From an uncultured Bacteroidota bacterium (lineage in GTDB: Bacteria; Bacteroidota; Bacteroidia; Chitinophagales; Chitinophagaceae), in assembly GCA_903929655.1 (NCBI GenBank), contig CAIYVS010000308.1, forward strand, positions 1 through 13,204: 13,204 nt of DNA, written 5' to 3'. Below the pieces are notes generated by a model, which was given only the letters and a program-made list of their open reading frames with translations, made no database searches and had not been told where the DNA came from. Below are positions 1-7,255 of the stretch, piece by piece. Every line of letters begins with the position of its first letter. Position 1 is the stretch's first letter. Both the position numbers and the translations under genes were made by a program.

Positions 1-312
1 CAATTTTCTGAACTTATCGAACCTTATTTCGATGATTTTTTATATTCACCCGATAAAAAGAATTACAAAGGAAAACAAGTCATTGTTAAAAGGGAAACCC
101 CAAAGTTTGGATATGTTATTATTGATGTTCTTCCACCCCTTTTAGAACAGTTTAATATTGATAATGGTTGGGAAAAAACGCCTTTTGGTACATTTTATAA
201 AATGGAACCAAAGAAAAATTTGCATATTGAAGTAATGACATTCTCAAAGCTATTGGAATATGCAAAAAATAGACATATGCCGTTTTTCGATAAACTTTTT
301 GGCAGCAGATAA
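1..312 (+). CDS. 3' end of an unidentified gene (C-terminal 103 residues)
   Basis: The frame is open from the first base and ends at TAA 310-312, so only the C-terminus is visible. It reads as real coding sequence: charged and aromatic residues are well mixed, and it ends in a Lys/Arg-rich helix (residues about 79-103, containing LLEYAKNRHMPFFDKL). There is no membrane segment, signal peptide or catalytic motif. The final helix reminds me of the C-terminal tails of large GHKL/HSP90-like ATP-binding proteins found in accessory islands, where a motif like LLxxAKxRNxxFFxKL precedes the stop. That is a weak impression from memory, not an identification. It is convergent with the SIR2 unit to its right. 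A phage-defence role is possible from its location only. Confidence 0.7.
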   Translation, partial: QFSELIEPYFDDFLYSPDKKNYKGKQVIVKRETPKFGYVIIDVLPPLLEQFNIDNGWEKTPFGTFYKMEPKKNLHIEVMTFSKLLEYAKNRHMPFFDKLFGSR

Positions 313-403
313 ACCATTCAAACGCCATATCGCGTCGGTCAAAGCGATACCCCAATTTTCTTTTCCTAAATCATAATGACCGAACAGCCAAAGCTCGTGT
401 CAT
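253..403 (-). pseudogene. Frameshifted coding remnant after the SIR2-like gene
   Basis: Minus-strand reading gives protein-like sequence that changes frame. An ATG at 403-401, seven bases after the SIR2 stop, opens MTRALAVRSL and then hits a stop. The adjacent frame continues with YDLG and ENWGIALTDAIWRLNG, and stays open to a stop at 252-250 inside the antisense of the neighbouring gene's 3' end. The Trp-rich, well-mixed composition between about 313 and 395 is unlike random A/T-rich sequence. I do not recognise the family. It may be a decayed third gene of the SIR2 operon or a fragment left by recombination. Because it is short, chance cannot be excluded. Confidence 0.35.
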
Positions 404-409
404 CAGAAA

Positions 410-1291
410 TTAGCCTGAAATATTTCTGATAACATTTGCATAATAATCCACACCATGCTCCTTATCTATGACTACAACTATTACCCCACTGGCCTCCAAT
501 AATTTTATCTTGAACATTTTGTCATCAATAACATACATTTTGGGTATGTAGTAGTAAATCTTGTTGGTGACAGGACAATCATGCTTGTATTTTTGTTGCC
601 GCGCGCGGTAGGTTATTAACCACCACAGGTCTGTTTCCACGAAATCAAGGGTAAGCCCGACTATATGGATATCCATTGTAAAAAACAAGTCAATCCACGA
701 CTGAATTTGCTTTAATCCTATTTTACCTTTTAGTCTTTGGAAGAGCGGTTCCTGAGCTATCTTTTTTGTTTTATAATCAGGAATTGCCGTCACATAATTA
801 CGCATTTTTTGAAGCTGACCACCATAATGTTCATATCCCAGGTTAATGCTGATGGGGTTGTGAGAGTCACCATGAGGGTGCCAAAAGGTAATGCCATCTA
901 CTACATATTTGCGAAAGACGCTATAAAGCGATTCCTTAACCAACCCCACATTTTTTTCTGGTACTGTATCTTCCAGTAAAAATTCATAGTTAAGCGTAAT
1001 GATATGAGCAGGTCTCAACTCCCTGATCATTCGATGAACCACATTAGGTTCAATTTTAGAAACCTCTTTAGCAATAAACTTTTTGAGTTCAATCTCCTTT
1101 TTGATGCTTCCATTATTGATTGCTGTTAAAAAGATTTCTTCGTAAAAAAGTGGAAATGGCTTGTCCTCATCGGTTTGTAAATCAGGACAGTTACAAAATT
1201 TCACGATTTTGCTTAACAGGTCTTTCCAACTCACTCCCTTAGAAGCAGCATTAACCCCATTTCCGACAAGCAATGCTATATTTTTCATCAT
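410..1291 (-). CDS. Stand-alone SIR2-like domain protein, putative NAD+-consuming defence effector
   Basis: This is a 293-residue protein consisting of one SIR2-like Rossmann domain. The N-terminal strand and loop LLVGNGVN (7-14) is the nucleotide-binding start. LNYE (100-103) corresponds to the TNYD motif of the SIR2_2 group. WHPHGD (137-142) carries the histidine (probably H140) equivalent to the catalytic His. IVGLTLDFVETDLWWLI (210-226) is the late core segment that closes the fold. There is no zinc-binding Cys set, TIR, STALD, HerA or Argonaute domain, so it is not a classical deacetylase, nor a visible ThsA or DSR protein. Related proteins in phage defence are NADases that kill or arrest the infected cell; NADase activity here is inference. 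It lies 98 bases after the small membrane-protein gene on the same strand, presumably as one operon. Translation could begin at either of two consecutive ATG codons (1291 or 1288). Confidence 0.85.
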   Translation of the reverse strand: MMKNIALLVGNGVNAASKGVSWKDLLSKIVKFCNCPDLQTDEDKPFPLFYEEIFLTAINNGSIKKEIELKKFIAKEVSKIEPNVVHRMIRELRPAHIITLNYEFLLEDTVPEKNVGLVKESLYSVFRKYVVDGITFWHPHGDSHNPISINLGYEHYGGQLQKMRNYVTAIPDYKTKKIAQEPLFQRLKGKIGLKQIQSWIDLFFTMDIHIVGLTLDFVETDLWWLITYRARQQKYKHDCPVTNKIYYYIPKMYVIDDKMFKIKLLEASGVIVVVIDKEHGVDYYANVIRNISG

Positions 1292-1338
1292 CTAATAAAC
1301 TAAACTAAATATGCAAAAGAGATAACGAACGTTTGCGC

Positions 1339-1359
1339 AAAAAAATCTTAGTTGATTTT
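1339..1359 (-). terminator. Weak A/T hairpin between the membrane-protein and SIR2 genes
   Basis: Read on the minus strand, AAAATC-AACTAA-GATTTT forms a 6-bp stem with a short loop, followed by three more T. A 10-bp palindrome, TTTGCGCAAA (1332-1341), overlaps the T tract. The stem has only one G:C pair, so at best it is a weak pause or attenuator that would lower SIR2 expression relative to the upstream gene. The palindrome could equally be an operator half of a promoter for the SIR2 gene alone. Confidence 0.2.
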
Positions 1360-1389
1360 ACCTCCAACCTGCTGTGATTTATATTGAAA

Positions 1390-1854
1390 TTACTTACCCT
1401 TTTTGACCACGTTCCATTCCTTTTTCAAAACTCTCTTGGCAATGGACAACAGCTCTTCGATTTTAGCGTCTACATCCATTGTAAGTACATCATCATCCTC
1501 GTAGGTCTCGTCATGAATTATTTCACGTATCTCATTCATTTTCTCAATAATTTCGTTATGATCGTCCTCGGTTGGATTAAGTAATAATTCTACCTTATTA
1601 TTCATCTGGGACAACTCCTTAAAGTGTTCGAAATAGTTCTTGTCATCATCTAAATCAAACATGATGATCATTTCGGCTTTAGTAATGAACAAGCTTAAGG
1701 CGTCTCTTAACTCGTCGATCCATTTCTGCCTAAATTGTGTCACGCCGGTATTCCATCTGTTTTGTTTTGCTACCACATAAGTGATAATAACCGCTGCCAC
1801 GGTTACCAAAGAGTTAATGATGATCCCGATAATTTGATTGATATCGCTTGCCAT
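1390..1854 (-). CDS. Small protein with one N-terminal membrane helix and a helical cytosolic tail
   Basis: This is a 154-residue protein of unknown function. Residues about 8-28 (IIGIIINSLVTVAAVIITYVV) form one strong transmembrane helix with no cleavage site, so it is a membrane anchor. It is followed by a basic stretch and FRQKWIDELRDALSLFI (41-57), an amphipathic segment I recall from small membrane proteins encoded beside defence effectors. The rest is very acidic and predicted helical or coiled-coil (about 65-150), ending in a basic KKGK. No enzyme motif is visible. It is the promoter-proximal gene of a two-gene unit with the SIR2-like gene, starting at ATG 1854. A plausible role is membrane sensor, scaffold or partner of the SIR2 protein, but that rests on gene order only. 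Confidence 0.8.
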   Translation of the reverse strand: MASDINQIIGIIINSLVTVAAVIITYVVAKQNRWNTGVTQFRQKWIDELRDALSLFITKAEMIIMFDLDDDKNYFEHFKELSQMNNKVELLLNPTEDDHNEIIEKMNEIREIIHDETYEDDDVLTMDVDAKIEELLSIAKRVLKKEWNVVKKGK

Positions 1855-2064
1855 TTTAATTACTTATATTAAACGGCAAGTTAGAGATAAAACCTATACT
1901 TGGAATCCGCTTTTGACATCAATTATTCGGGATTGTATTCCGGATTGACAAAAGAGAGCTATTTAGGAGGTTTCTAAGGATCATTATATTCATATATCGT
2001 TTATAATAAATTACCTTCGTATTAGAACTCAGACCTATTTTTTAGACCAAATAATCACCAACTA
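1855..2064. promoter_or_regulatory. Divergent intergenic region between the SIR2 unit and gajA
   Basis: This 210-base A/T-rich spacer separates two divergently transcribed units and must hold both promoters unless they lie further upstream. For the minus strand, TAGGTTTT (complement of 1889-1896) resembles the Bacteroidota -7 element TAnnTTTG, with a TTG 23 bases further upstream, slightly too far for the usual 19-21. For the plus strand, TACCTTCG (2012-2019) is a one-mismatch -7 element without a clear -33 partner. CGGATT occurs at 1941-1946, in inverted orientation at 1904-1909, and as CGGGATT at 1928-1934, which could be regulator half-sites. No Shine-Dalgarno-like sequence precedes ATG 2065, as is usual in this phylum. 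Confidence 0.35.
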
Positions 2065-4194
2065 ATGTTCATATCAAAAGTTTCGCTTGTTAATTACAAA
2101 AACTTCAAAAACTCATTCTTTCTTTTCAATAAGGGAATTAATACTATAATCGGCGAAAATGGATCTGGAAAAACCAATTTATTTAGGGCTATAAGGCTGT
2201 TATTAGATGATGATTTATTAAAATCTGCTTACAAACTTGATGAAGGAGATTTTAACAGAAGTATCGGGTCGTGGAAAGGTCAATGGATTATTATCAGCTT
2301 AGAATTTAGTGAATTATCGCCAGAGGAATCTATACAATCTCTATTTATTCATGGAACAGGTAATGGTAACAATGAGGTAATAGATAAGGCAACTTATAAT
2401 CTGTTCTTCCGACCTAAACCTGATATCAGGCTTAAACTTTCAGAATTAGAAGAGGGTGACCATGCCGGTTTAACAGCAATATTAGATGCTATTACAATTG
2501 ATGATTATGAGAGTTTCTTTACGGGTAAAAGTACCGCAGATTTTAATGACGAAAGCGTATATAAGGAGCTGGTTGGAGATTTTGAAAATGTCAAATTCGA
2601 GTTTCACTTAAACGGTTTGTTATTCGGAACTAAAATTCCTCACCAATTATCGATTTCACATGATATATGCTTCACCTTTGTAAAGGCTTTAAGGGATGTA
2701 GTTGCTGACTTTAGTAATAACCGAACTAATCCTCTTATCACCCTTTTGAAAAACAAAAGCGATGAGATTAACGAAGCGGACTATCAACCTATATCTGCCG
2801 CTGTTAAGTCGTTAAATAAATCTATTGAAAATTTACCTGACGTTCAGGAAATTAGAAGAAACATTAAAGAAACTATTAAAGAGGCAGTTGGAGAGACTTA
2901 TTCTCCCTCTTCTCTTTCCATCAAATCGAGTTTGCCTGATGAAGCAGATAAACTATTACAATCTTTAAAATTATTCATAGGTGAACCCGATGAAGATTAT
3001 GAGGGTGGGATACACGAATTAAGTCTTGGTGGTGCCAACCTGATTTTTTTGACTTTAAAACTATTGGAGTTTAAATATCAAAAATCAAAAGAAACCTTCG
3101 CTAATTTTCTTTTGATTGAAGAACCCGAGGCTCACATTCATACCCACATTCAAAAAACTTTGTTTGACAGGATTGTATATGGCGATACGCAAATCATTTA
3201 TTCAACCCATTCAACTTTCGTTTCGGAAGCCAGCAACATTGAAAACATAAATATTCTTAGTAAAAAAAGAAATTTGGCAGAAGTGTACCAACCTACTATT
3301 GGGTTATTACCTGAAAAAGTGATTAAACTTCAAAGATATTTGGATGCTGTTCGTAGTAATTTGCTATTTGCAAAAGGAGTAATATTAATTGAGGGGGATG
3401 CCGAAGAAATTCTAATCCCTCTAATGGTTAAAAAGGTATTCGGTATTAGCTTGGATGAATTGGGAATAAGTTTAGTAAATATAGGAAGTACAGGATTTGA
3501 AAATGTAGCCCAACTTTTTCATGCGGATAGGTTGCAAAGAAAATGTAGTATAATTACCGATTTGGATGCCGAGATATGTGATACAACGGATCTGCCTGGC
3601 GATGATGAGGATCTCAAAAAATATAAAAAGAAAGTTTTAGGAAGTCACAAATCCGGTGCAGAAAGAAAGGCAAAGTTAAACCTATTTTCTGATGGAAATA
3701 ATTGGTTAAAACCATGTTATGCTCAACATACCTTTGAAGTTGATTTTATATTGGCTGGAAATGTTCCCGAGACGGTTAGTACAGTTGAAGATGTATATAC
3801 TGATCCACCAACGCGAACTCAAGCTACAACCGACTTAGAATCGGGTGATTTAGCAGTTTTTGGCAGGCGGATTTTGCGAATGGCAAAACAACATGGAAAA
3901 GGTTGGTATGCAATTTTATTAGGTGGTTATATAAATTTCACGACGGTTATACCCGATTATATTATAGATGCAATAGTGTTTGCCAAATCAACACTATATG
4001 AGGAAAGTATTATTAACGTCCTGAAATATCGAATTAAACAATATGAAGAAGGTGATCTTAGTCCTGATTTTACGGCTTTAAATGAAGCTATCGTACATTA
4101 TGAAATCGGTGTTTATGAATTAAGTGACCTAATTACAGCAATTCGTAGTGTCATTTCCCACGATCAAATTATAACATTTCTGCAAAAATTATAA
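2065..4194 (+). CDS. gajA: GajA-like OLD-family endonuclease (ATPase + TOPRIM), Gabija system
   Basis: This 709-residue protein has an N-terminal ABC/SMC-type ATPase and a C-terminal TOPRIM nuclease. In the ATPase, Walker A is GENGSGKT (30-37), the signature-like LSLGGAN lies near 319-325, Walker B is LLIEEPEAH near 348-356, and the H-loop STHS lies near 381-384. The TOPRIM domain starts with VILIEGDAEE (E443) and has TDLDAE (D499, D501), the metal-binding residues. A later HTFEVDF segment is typical of OLD-family TOPRIM domains. GajA is known to assemble as an oligomer that nicks DNA when nucleotide pools fall during infection. The helicase gene starting three bases downstream identifies the pair as Gabija-type (class 2 OLD). 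It is longer than the roughly 580-residue GajA of Bacillus cereus, mainly in the region between the ATPase halves and in the C-terminal tail. Start ATG 2065 gives the typical MFISKVSLVNYKNF opening. Confidence 0.92.
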   Translation: MFISKVSLVNYKNFKNSFFLFNKGINTIIGENGSGKTNLFRAIRLLLDDDLLKSAYKLDEGDFNRSIGSWKGQWIIISLEFSELSPEESIQSLFIHGTGNGNNEVIDKATYNLFFRPKPDIRLKLSELEEGDHAGLTAILDAITIDDYESFFTGKSTADFNDESVYKELVGDFENVKFEFHLNGLLFGTKIPHQLSISHDICFTFVKALRDVVADFSNNRTNPLITLLKNKSDEINEADYQPISAAVKSLNKSIENLPDVQEIRRNIKETIKEAVGETYSPSSLSIKSSLPDEADKLLQSLKLFIGEPDEDYEGGIHELSLGGANLIFLTLKLLEFKYQKSKETFANFLLIEEPEAHIHTHIQKTLFDRIVYGDTQIIYSTHSTFVSEASNIENINILSKKRNLAEVYQPTIGLLPEKVIKLQRYLDAVRSNLLFAKGVILIEGDAEEILIPLMVKKVFGISLDELGISLVNIGSTGFENVAQLFHADRLQRKCSIITDLDAEICDTTDLPGDDEDLKKYKKKVLGSHKSGAERKAKLNLFSDGNNWLKPCYAQHTFEVDFILAGNVPETVSTVEDVYTDPPTRTQATTDLESGDLAVFGRRILRMAKQHGKGWYAILLGGYINFTTVIPDYIIDAIVFAKSTLYEESIINVLKYRIKQYEEGDLSPDFTALNEAIVHYEIGVYELSDLITAIRSVISHDQIITFLQKL

Positions 4195-4197
4195 GAT

Positions 4198-6000
4198 ATG
4201 TTTGTTTGGAACGATGATGATTTAAGCCAGGAACAGCAGGATGCAATAACCGATAATCGAAACATCTTACTTATAGCCTGTCCGGGTAGCGGTAAAACGA
4301 GAACCCTAACCTATAAAGTAGCATTAGAGCTATCAAAACTGCAATCAACTAAAAAATATATAGTAGCTATTACTTATACTCATAGGGCAGCAGATGAAAT
4401 AAAAGATAGGATTGAGCTTTTAGGGGTTGATACATCGCAATTGTGGATTGGGACTATACACTCTTTTTGTTTAGAATGGATATTAAGGCCTTATCACATC
4501 TATTTAGATGAACTAAGAAGTGGTTATAGGGTTATAAATTCGCATGAATCTGAAGAACTTTTAACGGAATTGTGTGTGCCATATTCAGCGCAAAGGATTA
4601 CACATTTTGACTGTGCTTATATTATTACACCTGAAGGATACAAATTACAAGCCCAGGATGTAAGGAAACATTCAGATGTTTCAACGATTTTAGTTGAGTA
4701 CTGGCGTATTTTAGCGGAAAGAAAACAAATTGATTTTGAATTGATACTTTACTATTCCTACAAACTCTTGGAAGAGAATGGTTTTATCAGTCAAACTCTA
4801 TCCAAAATCTTTTCATATATCTTAATTGATGAATATCAGGATACCAGGGAAATCCAGTATAACATATTTTCAAAAATTTTCGCCGCAAATAGCGTTGAAA
4901 TGAAGGCATTTATCGTTGGCGATCCTAACCAGGCGATTTATACTTCGTTAGGTGGCTATGCAATTTCAAAAACTGAACTTGAAACTATTACTGGTACTGT
5001 CTTTACTGAATTAAGTTTGTCGGGTAATTATAGATCATCAGATATTGTAATCAATTACTTTGACTATTATAAAACTTACCCAAATTCCATAATTGGTTGC
5101 GGAGAAAATAAGCATTATCAAAGTGTAATAAGCTTTAACAATCAGGTATTAAGAGATAACTTAGAAGATGAAATCGTCCGACTTATACTTTATAACGTTA
5201 ACGACAAACAAATATCACCAAATGAAATCTGTGTAATAGCACCTCAATGGGTGCATTTGGCCAGTTTAACACGTAGGTTAATGGTTAAACTTCCCGATTT
5301 CAGTTTTAACGGTCCGGGGATGGCACCATTTGCAAGGGATATAGATAATTTTTTTTACAAGTTGTGTCGAATTGTATTAACAGAACCAGCACCGCATATG
5401 TATGTTAATCGGCTGCGATGGGCTTCGGAGATATTAACTGATTTGGAGCATTATGGCCTAAATGTTTCCCATGTTACCAAAAAGCAACTATTGAAATACA
5501 GTAACTCAATTATTATCAATGAAAATGATGGTATCAGTTACCTGAGATCTTTTTTCAATGAGTTATTTATAAAGCTAAGAATAGATATAATAAAGTATAC
5601 TTCTCTAAATGATCAATATAAATCTTTTTTTAAGAGTTCGGAAGATAGAATAAGTAGGCTTGTAAAAGAAGGCAACGACTTTATAAGTACGACCGAAAAT
5701 TTCAAAAAGGTTTTCAAGCAAAGAGACGGAATAACCATATCCACGATACATGGGGTTAAGGGTGCAGAATATAATGCGGTTATTGCATTCGCACTATTAC
5801 AAGACTATGTACCACATTTCAGTGATGAAAATGGAGAGGAATCTGCAAGGAAATTGCTATATGTTATCAGTTCCAGAGCTAAAAAGAATTTACATCTGAT
5901 TTCAGAAAGGGGTCGTTTTAGGACTTGGGGAAGACCGCCCCAAGAGTATATTGCAACATATCAATTAAGTGGTTATAATTATAATTATGAGGTATGTTGA
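4198..6000 (+). CDS. gajB: GajB-like UvrD/PcrA-family superfamily 1 helicase, Gabija system
   Basis: This 600-residue superfamily 1A helicase-like protein shows the motifs in order. The Q motif is LSQEQQDAI (9-17) and motif I is ACPGSGKT (27-34). Motif Ia is TYTHRAADEI and motif Ib GTIHSF (85-90). Motif II is LIDEYQD (D211, E212), motif III GDPNQAIY (241-248) and motif IV NYRSS (R279). Motif V is TIHGVKGAEY (near 516-525). Motif VI is YVISSRAKKN with the arginine finger R560; Ser stands where UvrD has Thr. GajB binds GajA and is thought to sense DNA ends or processing products and activate the nuclease. The gene begins three bases after the gajA stop, so the two are translationally coupled. 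It is somewhat longer than the B. cereus protein (about 494 residues). Confidence 0.92.
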   Translation: MFVWNDDDLSQEQQDAITDNRNILLIACPGSGKTRTLTYKVALELSKLQSTKKYIVAITYTHRAADEIKDRIELLGVDTSQLWIGTIHSFCLEWILRPYHIYLDELRSGYRVINSHESEELLTELCVPYSAQRITHFDCAYIITPEGYKLQAQDVRKHSDVSTILVEYWRILAERKQIDFELILYYSYKLLEENGFISQTLSKIFSYILIDEYQDTREIQYNIFSKIFAANSVEMKAFIVGDPNQAIYTSLGGYAISKTELETITGTVFTELSLSGNYRSSDIVINYFDYYKTYPNSIIGCGENKHYQSVISFNNQVLRDNLEDEIVRLILYNVNDKQISPNEICVIAPQWVHLASLTRRLMVKLPDFSFNGPGMAPFARDIDNFFYKLCRIVLTEPAPHMYVNRLRWASEILTDLEHYGLNVSHVTKKQLLKYSNSIIINENDGISYLRSFFNELFIKLRIDIIKYTSLNDQYKSFFKSSEDRISRLVKEGNDFISTTENFKKVFKQRDGITISTIHGVKGAEYNAVIAFALLQDYVPHFSDENGEESARKLLYVISSRAKKNLHLISERGRFRTWGRPPQEYIATYQLSGYNYNYEVC

Positions 6001-6032
6001 TGCAAGTTTGCACAGGAAACTTGCAGACTTTT
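6001..6032 (+). terminator. Perfect 9-bp hairpin directly after the gajB stop
   Basis: TGCAAGTTT (6001-6009) and AAACTTGCA (6017-6025) are exact inverted repeats around the 7-base loop GCACAGG, beginning at the base after the TGA of gajB. GACTTTT follows. The T tract is short, so this may be a leaky terminator, an attenuator or an RNA-processing/stability hairpin. It would lower expression of the downstream nuclease gene relative to gajAB. Confidence 0.5.
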
Positions 6033-6085
6033 AAAAAGAGAACTATCCTGAATTGACTGAATGGTATAATTTACAACTTTTTTTT

Positions 6086-7063
6086 ATGACAAACCAGACT
6101 GATACTTTCCATTATCCTCCTGAACTATTCGATCTTATAATCCAAACTATTCCAGTGCTATGCAGGGGGAAAAAAGATGTTCTATTATTTTTTCGCGGAG
6201 CTGGTGTCCCCGAAACTTTGTATGCAGATATGCAGCAACAATTGGCTGAGAATAAGGATAGCATCAATAAATACGACATAGCCCGAAATATACTCACACG
6301 TATCAATGAAAAAAATGAACGTTATTTAAGCCAACGTAGGGAACTATTAAAAAGAGTCTCCGAGTTTGAATCCTTTTCAAATTGCTGGCCAAAGGACCAG
6401 TATGCAGCACGCGGGTATGTAGCAGAGGTAAGAAAAATAATTCAAACCAAAGATGCCTTTACCCGAATGGAACTTGAAAGGGAAAAGGAGTTATCGAAAC
6501 ATAGAAAGTTGCAGCAGGAGAAAATTGATGAACTAAATAAGAAAAAGGAAAAAATAGAAATTATAAAGAGGCAACTATATGCACTCTTCGCTATTAAAAG
6601 TCCACAAGAACGTGGTAAAAGTGTGGAAGGGGTATTGAATTCTTTTTTTGAATTTTGCGACATTTCAGTGCGTGAAGCATTTACAATATCCGGTGACAAT
6701 GGAGAAGGGATTATCGAGCAGATTGATGGGGTCATTGAGTTAGATAATCAAGTATTTTTAGTAGAGATGAAATGGTTAAACATCCCTGTCTCAAATAGGG
6801 ATATACATCAACATCTTGGTAGGATGTTTAGTCGGCCACGTCCGAATGGGATTTTTATCTCGGCTTCAGGTTATACAGATTCCGCAATCATTGCTTGTAA
6901 AGAGGCCCTTAACAGGAGTGGCCTAATAATATTGATGAACTTGGAGGAATTTGTCAAAATTTTAGAGAGTGGGACAGATTTTATTCCGTATTTGCGGGAA
7001 AAAATATTAAAAGTATTAATTGAAAAGGAGCCGTATTATTTGCCAGTTATGAGGAATGTTTAA
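6086..7063 (+). CDS. Mrr-like PD-(D/E)XK restriction endonuclease, third gene of the Gabija block
   Basis: This is a 325-residue protein in three parts. The N-terminal domain (about 8-45, YPPELFDLIIQTIPVLCRGK then DVLLFFRGAGVP) looks like a conserved helical adaptor domain. A charged coiled coil spans about 128-164. The C-terminal nuclease domain is of the Mrr_cat type: an acidic helix with E181 (GKSVEGVL), then IDGVIEL (D214) and FLVEMKW (E227, K229), the D-x12-E-x-K active site of the PD-(D/E)XK superfamily. It is expected to cut DNA; specificity cannot be read. I chose ATG 6086. A TTG at 6053 in the same frame would add 11 residues, but these look non-conserved. It lies 85 bases after gajB across a hairpin and 192 bases before qatA, so it is more likely linked to Gabija. 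Whether it joins that system or acts alone is unknown. Confidence 0.82.
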   Translation: MTNQTDTFHYPPELFDLIIQTIPVLCRGKKDVLLFFRGAGVPETLYADMQQQLAENKDSINKYDIARNILTRINEKNERYLSQRRELLKRVSEFESFSNCWPKDQYAARGYVAEVRKIIQTKDAFTRMELEREKELSKHRKLQQEKIDELNKKKEKIEIIKRQLYALFAIKSPQERGKSVEGVLNSFFEFCDISVREAFTISGDNGEGIIEQIDGVIELDNQVFLVEMKWLNIPVSNRDIHQHLGRMFSRPRPNGIFISASGYTDSAIIACKEALNRSGLIILMNLEEFVKILESGTDFIPYLREKILKVLIEKEPYYLPVMRNV

Positions 7064-7065
7064 AG

Positions 7066-7190
7066 GGTTTGAGCTTTTTATTTAAGAGGCTTCAGTCCGT
7101 AAAGTTCCTTCTTTGTTTGCATCTTATAAAAACAAGTGGGAAGCAACTGTACTTATCTTACGCTCCAAGGTATATCATAAAGCTCAAACC
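7066..7190 (+). repeat. 12-bp perfect inverted repeat enclosing a second hairpin (structured RNA or MITE-like element)
   Basis: GGTTTGAGCTTT (7066-7077) and AAAGCTCAAACC (7179-7190) are exact inverted repeats 101 bases apart. They almost fill the 192-base gap between the nuclease gene and qatA. Inside, 7104-7118 and 7130-7144 can pair over 13 of 15 positions around an 11-base loop; four of these pairs are G-U and work only in a plus-strand RNA. CAGT (7093-7096) and ACTG (7146-7149) can extend it. This could be the folded leader of the qat mRNA, a small RNA, a terminator structure for the Gabija block, or a tiny element with terminal inverted repeats. No flanking target duplication is obvious. 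The spacer after 7190 probably holds the qat promoter, with one-mismatch -7 elements such as TATCTTGG near 7224. Confidence 0.45.
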
Positions 7191-7255
7191 TTCCCCTCTC
7201 GTATTTATCTTAATATATTTATTATCTTGGAAAATTATAAAAAGTATTGATTCAC

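Noticed and set aside
410..1854. SIR2 unit as a Thoeris or DSR/Nezha system
   Set aside because: There is no TIR protein, no HerA ATPase and no large C-terminal sensor region on the SIR2 protein.
2065..6000. gajA and gajB as a generic recombination nuclease/helicase such as AddAB
   Set aside because: The ATPase-TOPRIM architecture plus an adjacent UvrD-like helicase is the Gabija/class 2 OLD arrangement; no PD-(D/E)XK domain is fused to the helicase.
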